Positions 16,855 to 26,121 of a stretch of 64,000 nucleotides of DNA are shown piece by piece. The notes under the pieces are model-generated. The model had not been told where the DNA came from, searched no databases, and saw only the letters and a program-made list of their open reading frames with translations. Where the stretch lies: NCBI RefSeq assembly GCF_900101455.1, contig NZ_FMZJ01000006.1:62001-126000 (forward strand). The letters are read 5' to 3'. The DNA is from Sphingomonas sp. YR710. Lineage in GTDB: Bacteria; Pseudomonadota; Alphaproteobacteria; Sphingomonadales; Sphingomonadaceae. The position numbers and the translations under genes were made by a program. The stretch's first letter is position 1; each line of letters opens with the position of its first letter.

Positions 16855-18225
16855 ATGAATATCGAACGGAAGCTGCTAAAGGAGGGCACAGCCCCCACCG
16901 TCTCCTATCAGGAACTGCTGAAGACGGATGCACGTCCGTCGCCGGCGTTCTTCGCGCCGGTGGATTGCGATCTGGGCACGGCCCCGATTCCCGCGACCAA
17001 TTATACCAGCCCCGATTTCTTCGCACGCGAGGTCGAAAAGGTCTGGATGAAGACCTGGCAGTTCGCCTGCCTGAGCGACGATATCCCCGACGTCGGCGAC
17101 ACCCATGTCTATGAACTTCTCGACCAGACCGTCCTTATCGTGCGGCAGCGAGACGGGACGATAAAGGCTTTCAAGAATGTCTGCCGCCATCGCGGGCGCA
17201 CACTGGTCAATGCTTCCGGCTGCAAATCTGCCTTCCGCTGCGCCTATCACGGGCTGACCTGGGGCCTCGATGGCCAGTTGACCGAAAATCCCTTCGCCTG
17301 GGACTTTCCTCAGATCGCCGCAGATGAGATTCCGCTGCTGACGGTACGCTGCGAAACCTGGGCCGGGTTCATCTTCCTCAACTTCGATCAGGATGCGGCG
17401 CCGCTGCTGGAGGTGATCGCACCGATGCCCGAGCATTTCGCGCATTGGAAGATCGAAAATTGCTACAAGTCGGTCCATGTCGCCAAGGTCGCGCATGCCA
17501 ATTGGAAGGTGTGTGCCGAGGCCTTTCTCGAGGCCCATCATGTGATCTGCACGCATCCGGAATATAATCTGTTTTCCGGTTATGATTCCTGCCAGACCGA
17601 TGTCCTGTCAGATCATGTAACGCGCTTTCTCGCGCCGACGGGCATCACGCCGGGACCGTTTCTCGATCGTGGCATCGATGACAATCGGCGCGTCCAGCTC
17701 ATGCTGGCAGCGGGCAACCGGGCGTTCGATCACTCGCAGCAGATCGCGCTTCCGGCCGGGATAAGCGCCCGCGCCTTCGCAGCGGAATCGGTCCGCCAGC
17801 TGGTCGGCGCGCGCACGGGATATGATCTCAGCGAGAATAGCGATGCCGACGTGCTCGACGGCATCGCCTATGACATCTTCCCCAACTTTCATCTCTGGGG
17901 CGGCTTCAAGGACAAGATATCCTATCGTTTTCGCCCGATCAGCCACGATCGGACGCTGATGGAAGTCTTCCTGTTCTCGCTGGCACCCAAGGACGGACCG
18001 AAACCGAAGCCGGCAAAGCTGAACATGCTGGGCGAAGATCAAAAATGGACCGACGCCCCCGAACTGGGTGCGCTCGCACCGGTCTATGATCAGGACTATT
18101 CCAATATGGAACCGCTCCAGCAGGGGCTTGAGGCGCTCGGCGATGAAGTCCTGCACTTCAGCAAATATCTCGAGATGCGCTGCCGGAACCTCCACCGCAT
18201 GGTCGACCAATATCTTCAGAGATAG
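16855..18225 (+). CDS. Rieske non-haem iron oxygenase, alpha subunit
   Basis: 456 residues from ATG 16855 (strong GAGGAGG before it). Rieske [2Fe-2S] ligands CRHRG and CAYHG are visible in NVCRHRGRTLVNASGCKSAF followed by RCAYHGLTWGLDG (Cys-x-His, 17-residue spacing, Cys-x2-His). The mononuclear iron site is ENC..EAHHVICTHPEY (His and His) with an Asp in the VLDGIAYDIFPNF region. The subfamily (phenylpropionate/benzoate dioxygenase-type, FIFLNFDQDAAPLLE) attacks aromatic or steroid-like substrates. No ferredoxin, reductase or beta subunit gene is in the window, so electron partners are elsewhere. A LysR gene follows convergently. Confidence 0.9.
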   Translation: MNIERKLLKEGTAPTVSYQELLKTDARPSPAFFAPVDCDLGTAPIPATNYTSPDFFAREVEKVWMKTWQFACLSDDIPDVGDTHVYELLDQTVLIVRQRDGTIKAFKNVCRHRGRTLVNASGCKSAFRCAYHGLTWGLDGQLTENPFAWDFPQIAADEIPLLTVRCETWAGFIFLNFDQDAAPLLEVIAPMPEHFAHWKIENCYKSVHVAKVAHANWKVCAEAFLEAHHVICTHPEYNLFSGYDSCQTDVLSDHVTRFLAPTGITPGPFLDRGIDDNRRVQLMLAAGNRAFDHSQQIALPAGISARAFAAESVRQLVGARTGYDLSENSDADVLDGIAYDIFPNFHLWGGFKDKISYRFRPISHDRTLMEVFLFSLAPKDGPKPKPAKLNMLGEDQKWTDAPELGALAPVYDQDYSNMEPLQQGLEALGDEVLHFSKYLEMRCRNLHRMVDQYLQR

Positions 18226-18248
18226 ATGTCGGTCGAGCGGGAGGGGCT

Positions 18249-19175
18249 CTAAATTCGGATAAAGCCTTCATCGGCCATGCCCGCTTCGGCGGGCTCGTGG
18301 AGCAGATCGACGAAACGCCGCGCCGCAGATGACAATGTGGCGCGGTGAATCAGCCACAGCCCGCTCATCACCTCGGAATTTTCGAGCGGGCGAAATACGA
18401 TGTTGGTGGGCTGCAAGGCCGCCAGCGATCGGGTGATCACCGTGATACCCATGCCGGCGGCGACCAGCCCCAGCAAGGTCGTCACGCCGGTGGCCTCCTG
18501 CACGCAATATGGAGTAAAGCCCGCTTGCGTGCACAGCCACACCAGATGCTCGTTGAAACCCACGCCGACATCGGGGTGGTACAATACGAACGGCTGTTCG
18601 CGCAGATCCTCGATCACCAGCGGACGCGTCAGGGCCGCCAGCGGGTTGTCGCGCCGCATAGCCACAAGCAACGGCTCGCGAAATAACAGGCTGACCTCGA
18701 TTTCAGCCGGACAGGGCGGACGATCGAAATTGCGAATGAAGCCAATGTCGAGTTCCTCAGCGAGGATATCCCGGATCTGCTGGGTGCGGGACATTTCCGC
18801 GAGATTGAGCCGCACCGCCGGATAGGTTTCGCGAAACGCCGCCAGCGCGTCGGCCACGAATGTCGTGAACGGCACCGACGGCACGAAGCCGATCGAAAGT
18901 TCACCAAGTTCGCCATGGCGCGCGCGGCGGGCGACATCGATCGCATGCGTCGCCTGCGCCAATGTCTTGCGCGCCTCGATCAGGAACAGGGCACCCGCCT
19001 CGGTCAGGCTCACCCGCCGGCTTGTGCGTTCGAGCAGGTCGACCCCCAGTTCCGCCTCGAGCGCCCTGATCTGCTGGCTGAGCGGCGGTTGCGACATGCC
19101 AAGCCGTTCGGCAGCCCGGCCGAAATGCAGTTCTTCCGCCACGCGGACGAAATATCGCAGATGACGCAACTCCAT
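18249..19175 (-). CDS. LysR-family transcriptional regulator
   Basis: 308 residues. N-terminal winged helix: ELRHLRYFVRVAEELHFGRAAERLGMSQPPLSQQIRALEAELGVDLLERTSRRVSLTEAGALFL, classic LysR pattern; C-terminal substrate-binding-like domain. ATG 19173-19175 was preferred; a TTG just upstream would add a Met. Divergent from the RND efflux operon, with a 25-bp dyad at 19193-19217 between them, so it may control that operon; it also lies convergent to the Rieske oxygenase. Confidence 0.9.
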   Translation of the reverse strand: MELRHLRYFVRVAEELHFGRAAERLGMSQPPLSQQIRALEAELGVDLLERTSRRVSLTEAGALFLIEARKTLAQATHAIDVARRARHGELGELSIGFVPSVPFTTFVADALAAFRETYPAVRLNLAEMSRTQQIRDILAEELDIGFIRNFDRPPCPAEIEVSLLFREPLLVAMRRDNPLAALTRPLVIEDLREQPFVLYHPDVGVGFNEHLVWLCTQAGFTPYCVQEATGVTTLLGLVAAGMGITVITRSLAALQPTNIVFRPLENSEVMSGLWLIHRATLSSAARRFVDLLHEPAEAGMADEGFIRI

Positions 19176-19192
19176 CAATCAGGTCGTACAAC

Positions 19193-19217
19193 ATATCAAT
19201 TCATGGGCAATCGATAT
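19193..19217. promoter_or_regulatory. LysR-type dyad between lysR and RND genes
   Basis: Sequence of pattern ATATCnATT-N7-AATnGATAT: arms of 8 matching positions around a 7-base core, 18 bases upstream of the LysR ATG. Location in the divergent promoter region fits a LysR-type binding site. Confidence 0.5.
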
Positions 19218-19329
19218 TAGACGGGCGTCGGTCGATTGGTGCAGTGCATCATTCGTGCCCGCTGGCGGATAAGCGGCCATGCGCCGTGCCCGATCCATTT
19301 TCGTCGGGCGGTGATCGGAGATCGAATGC

Positions 19330-22300
19330 ATGAACAACCTCGTCAGAATCGCTCTGCAGCGGCCACTGACGTTCATTGTCATGGCGATCCTCATCTTCAT
19401 CGGCGGCCTGCTCGCGGCCCTGCGCACCCCCGTCGACATCTTTCCCGAGATCCGGATTCCGGTGGTCGCGGTCGCCTGGCAATATACCGGCCTGCCGCCG
19501 GATGAGATGTCCGGGCGCATCATCTCGCCCTATGAGCGCGTGCTGACGACCACGGTCAACAATATCGAGCATATCGAAAGCCAGTCGCTGCCCGGCATCG
19601 GCATCGTCAAAATCTTCTTCCAGCCGGGCGCCGACATCCGCATCGCATCCGCGCAGGTCACATCGATATCGCAGACCGTGCTCAAGCAGCTGCCGCCGGG
19701 CGCGACGCCGCCGCTGATCCTGAACTACAGCGCGTCGACCGTGCCGATCATCCAGCTCGCCGTTTCGGGCAAGGGGCTGAACGAGCAGCAGACGTTCGAT
19801 CTTGCGCAGAACCAGATCCGTCCGCAGCTGATCACGGTGCCCGGCGCCGCTTTGCCCTTTCCTTCGGGCGGCAAGCAACGGCAGATCCAGGTCGATATCA
19901 ATCCGCAGTCGCTTCAGGCCGAAGGCCTGGCGCCGCAGGATATCGGCAACGCGCTGGCGGCGCAGAACCAGATCAACCCGGCCGGCTTCGCCAAAATCGG
20001 ATCGCGCCAATATAGCGTCAAGCTGAACAACGCGCCGTCATCGGTGGATGCGCTGAACGACCTTCCCGTGAAGGTAGTGAACGGCGCCACCATCTATATG
20101 CGCGACGTCGCCCATGTCCGCGACGGCAGCGCGCCTCAGACCAATATCGTTCATGTCGATGGTCGCCGATCGGTGCTGATGACCGTGCTGAAGAACGGCG
20201 CCACCTCCACCCTCGCGATCGTGCAGAGCGTCAAGGACAAGTTGCCCAGGATCAAGGAGGGCCTGCCGTCCAGCCTGACGATCATTCCCGTCGGCGATCA
20301 GTCGATCTTCGTTAAGGCCGCCGTGTCGGGCGTCATCCGCGAAGGCGCGATCGCGGCATTGCTCACCTCACTGATGATCCTGTTGTTTCTCGGATCCTGG
20401 CGATCGACGACGATCATCGCGATATCGATCCCGCTGGCGGTGTTCGCCGCGATCGCCGCGCTCGCCGCATTCGGACAGACGTTGAACGTCATGACCTTGG
20501 GCGGGCTCGCGCTCGCGGTCGGCATTCTCGTCGACGACGCGACCGTGACGATCGAGAATATCAACTGGCACCTCGAGCAGGGCAAGAGCGTGATACAGGC
20601 GATCCTCGACGGCGCCGCGCAAATCGTGACGCCGGCCTTCGTTTCGCTGCTGTGCATCTGCATCGTGTTCGTGCCGATGTTCTTCCTGCCCGGCGTCGCC
20701 GGCTTCCTGTTCGTGCCGATGGCCTTGTCGGTGGTGTTCGCGATGATCGCGTCGTTCATTCTGTCGCGCACTCTGGTGCCGACGATGGCTATGTACCTGC
20801 TGCGTCCGCACACCGGCCACGACCATCATGACGCGTCGCCTCCAAATCGCTTCGTTCGTTTCCAGCGTGGATTCGAAACGCGCTTCGAGCGGGTCCGGCT
20901 CGTTTATGCCGATCTTCTCCGGCGCGCGTTGGGCAGGCGCAAACCGTTCATGATCTGCTTTCTGGCCGTCATTCTGCTGTCCTTCCTGCTGACGCCCTTC
21001 CTCGGGCGCAATTTCTTCCCGTCGGTCGATTCCGGGCAGATCGCGCTGCATGTGCGGGGACCGATCGGCTCGCGGATCGAATCGACATCGATCCTGATGC
21101 AGAATGTCCAGGACAGAATTCGCGCGCTGCTGCCGCCGGGCGAAATCACCACGATGGTCGATAATATGGGCCTGCCGACCAGCGGCATCAACACGGTCTA
21201 TTCCAATTCCGGCACGGTCGGCCCTCAGGATGGCGACATATTGATCCAGCTCGACAAGCATCACAGGCCGACGGCCGATCATATCGCGATGCTGCGCCGC
21301 GAATTGCCGCGCGCCTTCCCCGTGGCGACCTTTTCCTTCCTGCCGGCCGACATTACCAGCCAGATCCTGAATTTCGGATCGCCGGCGCCGATCGACATCC
21401 AGATCACCGGCCGGAAGATGGCCGACAACGCCGCCTTCGCAGCGAAGGTGCTGCGCCGGATCCGCGCTATCCCGGGCGTCGCCGACGCGCGCATGCAGCA
21501 GTCGGCCCGCTATCCGCAGATCAACGTCGATGTCGATCGCTCGCGCATCGGCCAGTACAACCTTTCCGAACGCGACGTCACCAACAGCATCGCGACGACT
21601 TTGGCCGGCACCGCGCAGACCGCCCCCGTCTTCTTCCTGAGCCCCGAAAACGGCGTATCCTATCCCGTGGTCGGTCAGACGCCCGAATATCAGATCGGAT
21701 CGCTCAGCGATCTTGCCAACATCCCCGTGGCGGGCGCCACCGGGCAGAATCAGGTGCTGGGCGGCATCAGCACGATCAGCCGTTCGACTTCGCCGACGGT
21801 GGTCAGCCATTATAACCTGGCGCCGCTGATCGATATCTATGCAGCCCCGCAGGGCCGCGATCTGGGCGCCGTGTCCGCCGCGATCGCGTCCGCGCTCAAG
21901 GAACTGGAGAAGGATCGCCCCAAAGGCGTGTCGGTCGATATGCGCGGCCAATATTCGACGATGAACACCGCATTTTCGGGGCTGGGCTTCGGCCTCGTCG
22001 GTGCGATCGTGCTGATATATCTGCTGATCGTCGTGAATTTCCAGAGCTGGCTCGATCCGTTCGTGATCATCACCGCTTTGCCGGCCGCGCTGGCGGGAAT
22101 CGTCTGGACCCTGTTCGCCACCGGCACGACGCTGTCGGTGCCGGCGTTGACCGGCGCGATCATGTGCATGGGCGTGGCGACCGCCAATTCGATCCTCGTC
22201 GTCAGCTTTGCACGGGAGCGGCTGGATGTGCTCGGCGATCCGGTCGCTGCAGCGCTCGAAGCCGGTATCGTCCGCTTCCGCCCGGTGCTGATGACCGCGC

Positions 22301-22506
22301 TCGCGATGATCATCGGCATGTTGCCGATGGCGCTCAGCATGGGCGAAGGCGGCGAGCAGAATGCGCCGCTAGGCCGCGCGGTGATCGGCGGCCTTATCTT
22401 CGCGACGATCGCCACCTTGATGTTCGTCCCCGTCGTCTTCAGCTTCGTCCATGCGAAGCGGACCAAAACCCTGTCTGCCCCGGAACTGGAACCAGCCCTT
22501 GTCTGA
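19330..22506 (+). CDS. RND efflux transporter permease (HAE1/AcrB family)
   Basis: 1058 residues, usual for AcrB/MexB-type pumps. First transmembrane helix is at residues 9-30 (RPLTFIVMAILIFIGGLLAALRTP), followed by the porter domain. TM4 carries the proton-relay motif GILVDDATVTIENI with both aspartates. Later membrane segments near 465-490, 530-550 and the 870-1035 bundle (GLVGAIVLIYLLIVVNF and following) complete twelve helices. Inner-membrane proton/drug antiporter; partner genes for adaptor and outer-membrane channel follow with overlaps. Start ATG has GGAGATCG upstream. Substrate not deducible; LysR gene is divergent. Confidence 0.93.
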   Translation: MNNLVRIALQRPLTFIVMAILIFIGGLLAALRTPVDIFPEIRIPVVAVAWQYTGLPPDEMSGRIISPYERVLTTTVNNIEHIESQSLPGIGIVKIFFQPGADIRIASAQVTSISQTVLKQLPPGATPPLILNYSASTVPIIQLAVSGKGLNEQQTFDLAQNQIRPQLITVPGAALPFPSGGKQRQIQVDINPQSLQAEGLAPQDIGNALAAQNQINPAGFAKIGSRQYSVKLNNAPSSVDALNDLPVKVVNGATIYMRDVAHVRDGSAPQTNIVHVDGRRSVLMTVLKNGATSTLAIVQSVKDKLPRIKEGLPSSLTIIPVGDQSIFVKAAVSGVIREGAIAALLTSLMILLFLGSWRSTTIIAISIPLAVFAAIAALAAFGQTLNVMTLGGLALAVGILVDDATVTIENINWHLEQGKSVIQAILDGAAQIVTPAFVSLLCICIVFVPMFFLPGVAGFLFVPMALSVVFAMIASFILSRTLVPTMAMYLLRPHTGHDHHDASPPNRFVRFQRGFETRFERVRLVYADLLRRALGRRKPFMICFLAVILLSFLLTPFLGRNFFPSVDSGQIALHVRGPIGSRIESTSILMQNVQDRIRALLPPGEITTMVDNMGLPTSGINTVYSNSGTVGPQDGDILIQLDKHHRPTADHIAMLRRELPRAFPVATFSFLPADITSQILNFGSPAPIDIQITGRKMADNAAFAAKVLRRIRAIPGVADARMQQSARYPQINVDVDRSRIGQYNLSERDVTNSIATTLAGTAQTAPVFFLSPENGVSYPVVGQTPEYQIGSLSDLANIPVAGATGQNQVLGGISTISRSTSPTVVSHYNLAPLIDIYAAPQGRDLGAVSAAIASALKELEKDRPKGVSVDMRGQYSTMNTAFSGLGFGLVGAIVLIYLLIVVNFQSWLDPFVIITALPAALAGIVWTLFATGTTLSVPALTGAIMCMGVATANSILVVSFARERLDVLGDPVAAALEAGIVRFRPVLMTALAMIIGMLPMALSMGEGGEQNAPLGRAVIGGLIFATIATLMFVPVVFSFVHAKRTKTLSAPELEPALV

Positions 22507-23656
22507 CGCCCCCTCCCCCCGCCACCTCGCCCGCTACGGGATCGGTGCCGGCATATTGGCGCTGATCGTCGTCGTCACCGGTATCGCCACCCGCGTCAGC
22601 GCCGATCACAGCCTGAAAGCGGCCGCAGCGGAAAATGCGGTGCCCGCCGTCACCCTGGCGAAACTCCAGCAGTCCGACGGAAGCCAGAATCTTGTGCTGC
22701 CAGGCACCTTGCAGGCCTTCAACAGCGCGGCGCTCTATGCGCGCACCAACGGCTATGTCCGCCGCTGGCTGGCCGATATCGGCGATCATGTCAGCGCGGG
22801 CCAGACGCTGGCGATCATCGACGCGCCCGAAATCGACCTGCAGCTTGCCCAGGCGCGCGCCGATTATCAGACCGCGGCCGCCAATCAGGCGCTCGCGCGG
22901 ACAACCGCGGTCCGCTGGGATGCCCTGCTGGCCAAGGATGCGGTGTCGAAGCAGGAAGCCGACGAAAAGCGGGGCGATCTGGCCGCCAAGTCCGCGCTCG
23001 CACAGGGGCAGGCCGCCAACGTCCGACGGCTGGGCACCTTGCAGGGCTTTACCCGGATCGAAGCGCCGTTCGCCGGCACCGTCACCAGCCGCTCCGCACA
23101 GATCGGCGCGCTGATCGTCGCCGGCAATGCCGCGTCGCAGCCGTTGTTCACCGTGTCGGACGTTCACCGGATCCGCATCTATGTGCGCGTGCCGCAGAAC
23201 TATTCGGCGCAGGTCCATGCCGGCATGCACGCGAAACTGCAGGTTCCCGAATATCCGGGCCGCGATTTCGATGCGGTGTTGACCCGCGCCGCCGGCGCAG
23301 TCGACGTCGCATCGGGCACGATGCTGATCGAACTCCAGGCCGATAATAAAGATCGCCTGCTCAAGCCGGGCGGCTATGCGCAGGTCAGCTTTCCGCTGAA
23401 GGCGGCCGGCATCGTCGAACTGCCATCGAGCGCGCTGGTGACGCAGGACAAGGGGATGGCCGTCGCCATCGTCGGCGCCGGCAACCACATCCACCTGCAG
23501 CCGATCACGATCGCCCGCGATAACGGCGCCACTGTCGAGATCGCGACAGGGCTGACTGGCCAGGAGCGCATCGTCGATTCCCCGCCCGACGCGATCGCCG
23601 AGGGTGACGAAGTGCGCGTCGAAACGGCCCCGGCTGCGGCCCCCGCAAAGGGATGA
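22499..23656 (+). CDS. RND efflux periplasmic adaptor (membrane fusion protein)
   Basis: 385 residues if TTG 22499 is used; it overlaps the permease end by 8 bases. An ATG at 22451 in the same frame would add 16 residues inside the permease gene. Signal anchor near the start (YGIGAGILALIVVVTGIA), then a beta-barrel/lipoyl and hairpin region (FNSAALYARTNGYVRRWLADIGDHVSAGQTLAIID typical of lipoyl domain), coiled-coil hairpin, and barrel VTSRSAQIGALIVAGN.. IRIYVRVPQ.  Bridges permease and outer-membrane channel. Start site uncertain, gene identity clear. Confidence 0.9.
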   Translation: MSDAPSPRHLARYGIGAGILALIVVVTGIATRVSADHSLKAAAAENAVPAVTLAKLQQSDGSQNLVLPGTLQAFNSAALYARTNGYVRRWLADIGDHVSAGQTLAIIDAPEIDLQLAQARADYQTAAANQALARTTAVRWDALLAKDAVSKQEADEKRGDLAAKSALAQGQAANVRRLGTLQGFTRIEAPFAGTVTSRSAQIGALIVAGNAASQPLFTVSDVHRIRIYVRVPQNYSAQVHAGMHAKLQVPEYPGRDFDAVLTRAAGAVDVASGTMLIELQADNKDRLLKPGGYAQVSFPLKAAGIVELPSSALVTQDKGMAVAIVGAGNHIHLQPITIARDNGATVEIATGLTGQERIVDSPPDAIAEGDEVRVETAPAAAPAKG

Positions 23657-25107
23657 CGATGCGCCATGCCTTTGCCCTGTCGGCGTGCCTGGCCGTGCTT
23701 GCCAGCTGCTCGATGGCGCCGTCATACCGCCCGCCGGCAACGCCGACCGCCATGTCGTACAAGGAAATGGCCGGCTGGACGATGGCCGCCCCGCTCGACG
23801 CGGCACCGCGCGGCGCGTGGTGGCAGGATTTCGGCGATACGACCCTCGACGGGCTCGAGGCGCGCGCCGAGGCGGCGAGCCCGACGATCGGTGCCGCCGT
23901 CGCCCGTTATGATCAGGCCGCGGCGCTCGCCCGCCGCACCGGCGCAGCCTTATATCCGACGGTGACGGCGGGGGCCGACATCAACCGCGAGCGTTTCTCG
24001 AAAGAACGCCCGCTCGCGCGCGGCAATGGCGGCACCTTCACCGATCGGACGGTCGAAGGCGCGATCGGCTGGGAGATCGATCTGTGGGGCCGGCTGCGTA
24101 ACGCCGCGCGGGCCGACCGCGCCGATGCCCGCGCGAGCCAGGCCGATCTGGCTTCAGCCCGGCTGAGTCTGCACGCGACCATCGCCGACAATTATTTCGC
24201 CTTGCGCGGGCTCGATGCCGAGGCCGATCTGCTGCGCCAGACGATCGATGCCTATGCGCGCGCCGCCGATCTGACCAATGTCCGGCATGAAGGCGGCATC
24301 GCATCCGGCCTCGACATCAACCGCGCCCATGCGCAACTCTCCGACGCGAAGGCGCGCCTGTCCGAAGTGCTGCTCGAACGTGCCGCCACCGAACATGCGA
24401 TAGCGGTTCTGGTTGGGGAAACGCCGTCAAGCTTCACGATCGCCCCTGCCACGCCGGCCTTCGCGATCCCGATGGTGCCGGTCGGCGCACCCGCCGAACT
24501 GCTCCAGCGCCGGCCGGACATTGCCGCCGCCGAACGGCGAATGGCGGCGGAAAATGCGCGGATCGGCGTTGCCCGGGCGGCATGGTTCCCGGCGCTGACC
24601 CTGGGGGCATCGGGCGGTTATGATACGACCGCGGGGGCGCTGCTGACGGCGCCGGCGAGTTTTTGGGCGCTGGGGCCGCTGGCCGTCGCCACCACCCTGT
24701 TCGATGGCGGCCGCCGCAGCGCCGACGTTCGCCGTGTGCGTGCCGCGTTCGACGAAGCCGCCGCCGATTATCGCCAGACCGTGCTCACGGCAGTTCGCGA
24801 TGTCGAGGATGGCGTCGCCGCCGCCCGCCACCTTACCGATGCCGAACGCGACCAGAACGATGCCGCCGCCGCCGCCGCCCGCACCGGCGATCTCGCGCTG
24901 ACCCGCTATCGCGACGGGGCATCCGACTATCTCGAAGTCGTGGTCGCGCAAACCGCGGCACTGACCGCGGAACGCACCGCGCTCGATCTTCATACCCGCC
25001 GCCTTCAGGCGACGGTCTCGATCATCCGCGCGCTGGGCGGCGGCTTCGATGCCGCCAGCCTGCGAACCGCTGGCCAGGCGCCGGCCGTGCAAAAACCCGG
25101 CGGTTGA
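23653..25107 (+). CDS. RND efflux outer-membrane lipoprotein (NodT/OprM-type)
   Basis: 484 residues, ATGA overlap with the adaptor gene. A lipoprotein signal peptide is followed by the lipobox LASC (cysteine near residue 19), giving a lipid-anchored outer-membrane factor. NodT repeats: WWQDFGDTTLDGLEARA, AALYPTVTAGADINRERFSKE, IGWEIDLWGRLRNAARADRADARASQADL, LLQRRPDIAAAERRMAAENARIGVARAAWFPALTLGASGGY, and [27 protein letters not shown] near the end. With the two preceding genes it forms the complete tripartite pump. A diverged fragment of the same gene type lies at 25807-26056. Confidence 0.93.
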   Translation: MTMRHAFALSACLAVLASCSMAPSYRPPATPTAMSYKEMAGWTMAAPLDAAPRGAWWQDFGDTTLDGLEARAEAASPTIGAAVARYDQAAALARRTGAALYPTVTAGADINRERFSKERPLARGNGGTFTDRTVEGAIGWEIDLWGRLRNAARADRADARASQADLASARLSLHATIADNYFALRGLDAEADLLRQTIDAYARAADLTNVRHEGGIASGLDINRAHAQLSDAKARLSEVLLERAATEHAIAVLVGETPSSFTIAPATPAFAIPMVPVGAPAELLQRRPDIAAAERRMAAENARIGVARAAWFPALTLGASGGYDTTAGALLTAPASFWALGPLAVATTLFDGGRRSADVRRVRAAFDEAAADYRQTVLTAVRDVEDGVAAARHLTDAERDQNDAAAAAARTGDLALTRYRDGASDYLEVVVAQTAALTAERTALDLHTRRLQATVSIIRALGGGFDAASLRTAGQAPAVQKPGG

Positions 25108-25174
25108 CGCTCTTCGGTTGCGGTTCGCTCGAGCGCCCGCCATTCTGGCGCGGGATTGTTTACGGGGTCGCGGG

Positions 25175-25801
25175 ATGACGGATCGGCATGGCAGCCACGG
25201 ACCGGATCATGGGCTCGAGCGCCTGATCTTTTTCTCCGATGCGGTCTTTGCGATCGCAATCACCTTATTGATCATCGAAGTCCATGTACCGGAGTTGGAG
25301 GGTTCGGCGACAGATGCGCAGTGGATCGCGGCGCTTTTCCATCTGTTCCCCAGCTTCTCCGCTTTTGCTTTAAGCTTCATCGTGATCGGCGCGATCTGGA
25401 CGTCGCATCATGCTACGCTGTCGATGTTATCGCAATTTGATCGCAGCCTGATCTGGCCGAACATGCTGATGCTGATGGCGATCGCCTTCCTGCCCTTTTC
25501 CACGGCCTTGCTCAGCCGCGGATCGCTGTCGATAGTGCCTTACGTCTTCTATTCGGCATCCCTGCTCATCGCAGCCTTGCTCAAGACCCGGCTGACGCTC
25601 GTCGCCCTGCGCCCCGAACTGATCAGCTCCGGCGTGCCGCAGCAAGCTGTTGTCGTTGAACGCCGTCTCGCCTGGGTCATGCCCATAGTCAGCGCCGCGG
25701 CGGTAATCCTGAGCGCCTTCGTTGCGCAATGGGGCATGCTGGCTCTGCTCGGAATACCCATCGCGCGTCGGCTGCCTTTCTTTAGGCGACCAGATTTCTG
25801 A
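25175..25801 (+). CDS. TMEM175-family (DUF1211) potassium channel-like protein
   Basis: 208 residues. The hallmark is [21 protein letters not shown] (FSD motif in the first helix). Further helices near residues 60-80, 95-115, 120-140 and 165-190 fit the 6-helix TMEM175 unit. Bacterial members form potassium channels or leak pathways in the inner membrane. It sits 67 bases after the efflux gene and immediately before a remnant of a second efflux gene, so it may have arrived in the same insertion or rearrangement. ATG 25175 follows GGGGTCGCGGG. Confidence 0.85.
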   Translation: MTDRHGSHGPDHGLERLIFFSDAVFAIAITLLIIEVHVPELEGSATDAQWIAALFHLFPSFSAFALSFIVIGAIWTSHHATLSMLSQFDRSLIWPNMLMLMAIAFLPFSTALLSRGSLSIVPYVFYSASLLIAALLKTRLTLVALRPELISSGVPQQAVVVERRLAWVMPIVSAAAVILSAFVAQWGMLALLGIPIARRLPFFRRPDF

Positions 25802-25806
25802 GGCGA

Positions 25807-26056
25807 GACAGCGCCCGGGACGATGCCGCCGCCGCACGCACCGGCGATCTCGCGCTGACGCGCTATCGCGACGGGGCATCCGATTATCTCGAAGTCGTGA
25901 TCGCGCAAACCGCGGCGCTGACCGCGGAACGCACCGCGCTCGATCTTCATACCCGCCGGCTGCAGGCGACTGTGTCGATCATCCGCGCGCTGGGCGGCGG
26001 GCTTCGACGCCGCCAGCATCCGCTCGGCCAGCACGAAGGCGCCACCGGCGGGTTAG
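25807..26056 (+). pseudogene. Remnant of an RND outer-membrane factor gene (3' end)
   Basis: Starting 5 bases after the TMEM175 stop, the sequence reads [65 protein letters not shown]. This matches the tail of the complete gene at about 24850-25050 almost exactly in protein, while differing at many silent third positions and lacking 9 bases of a GCC run. An extra G near 25999-26001 shifts the frame; with it removed the reading continues FDAAS.RSAS to a TAG at 26054-26056, like the tail of the intact gene. So it is a separate diverged copy that has decayed, not a fresh duplication. Confidence 0.75.
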
Positions 26057-26121
26057 ATGGACCGGCGCGTTTTTTTGCGCGTCTTCCCCTCGTCGTTACG
26101 CGGTCCAAGCCGCCTTTCTTC

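Noticed and set aside
20368-21951. Minus-strand open frame inside the RND permease
   Set aside because: Highly basic shadow of the permease gene, no start signal or family likeness.
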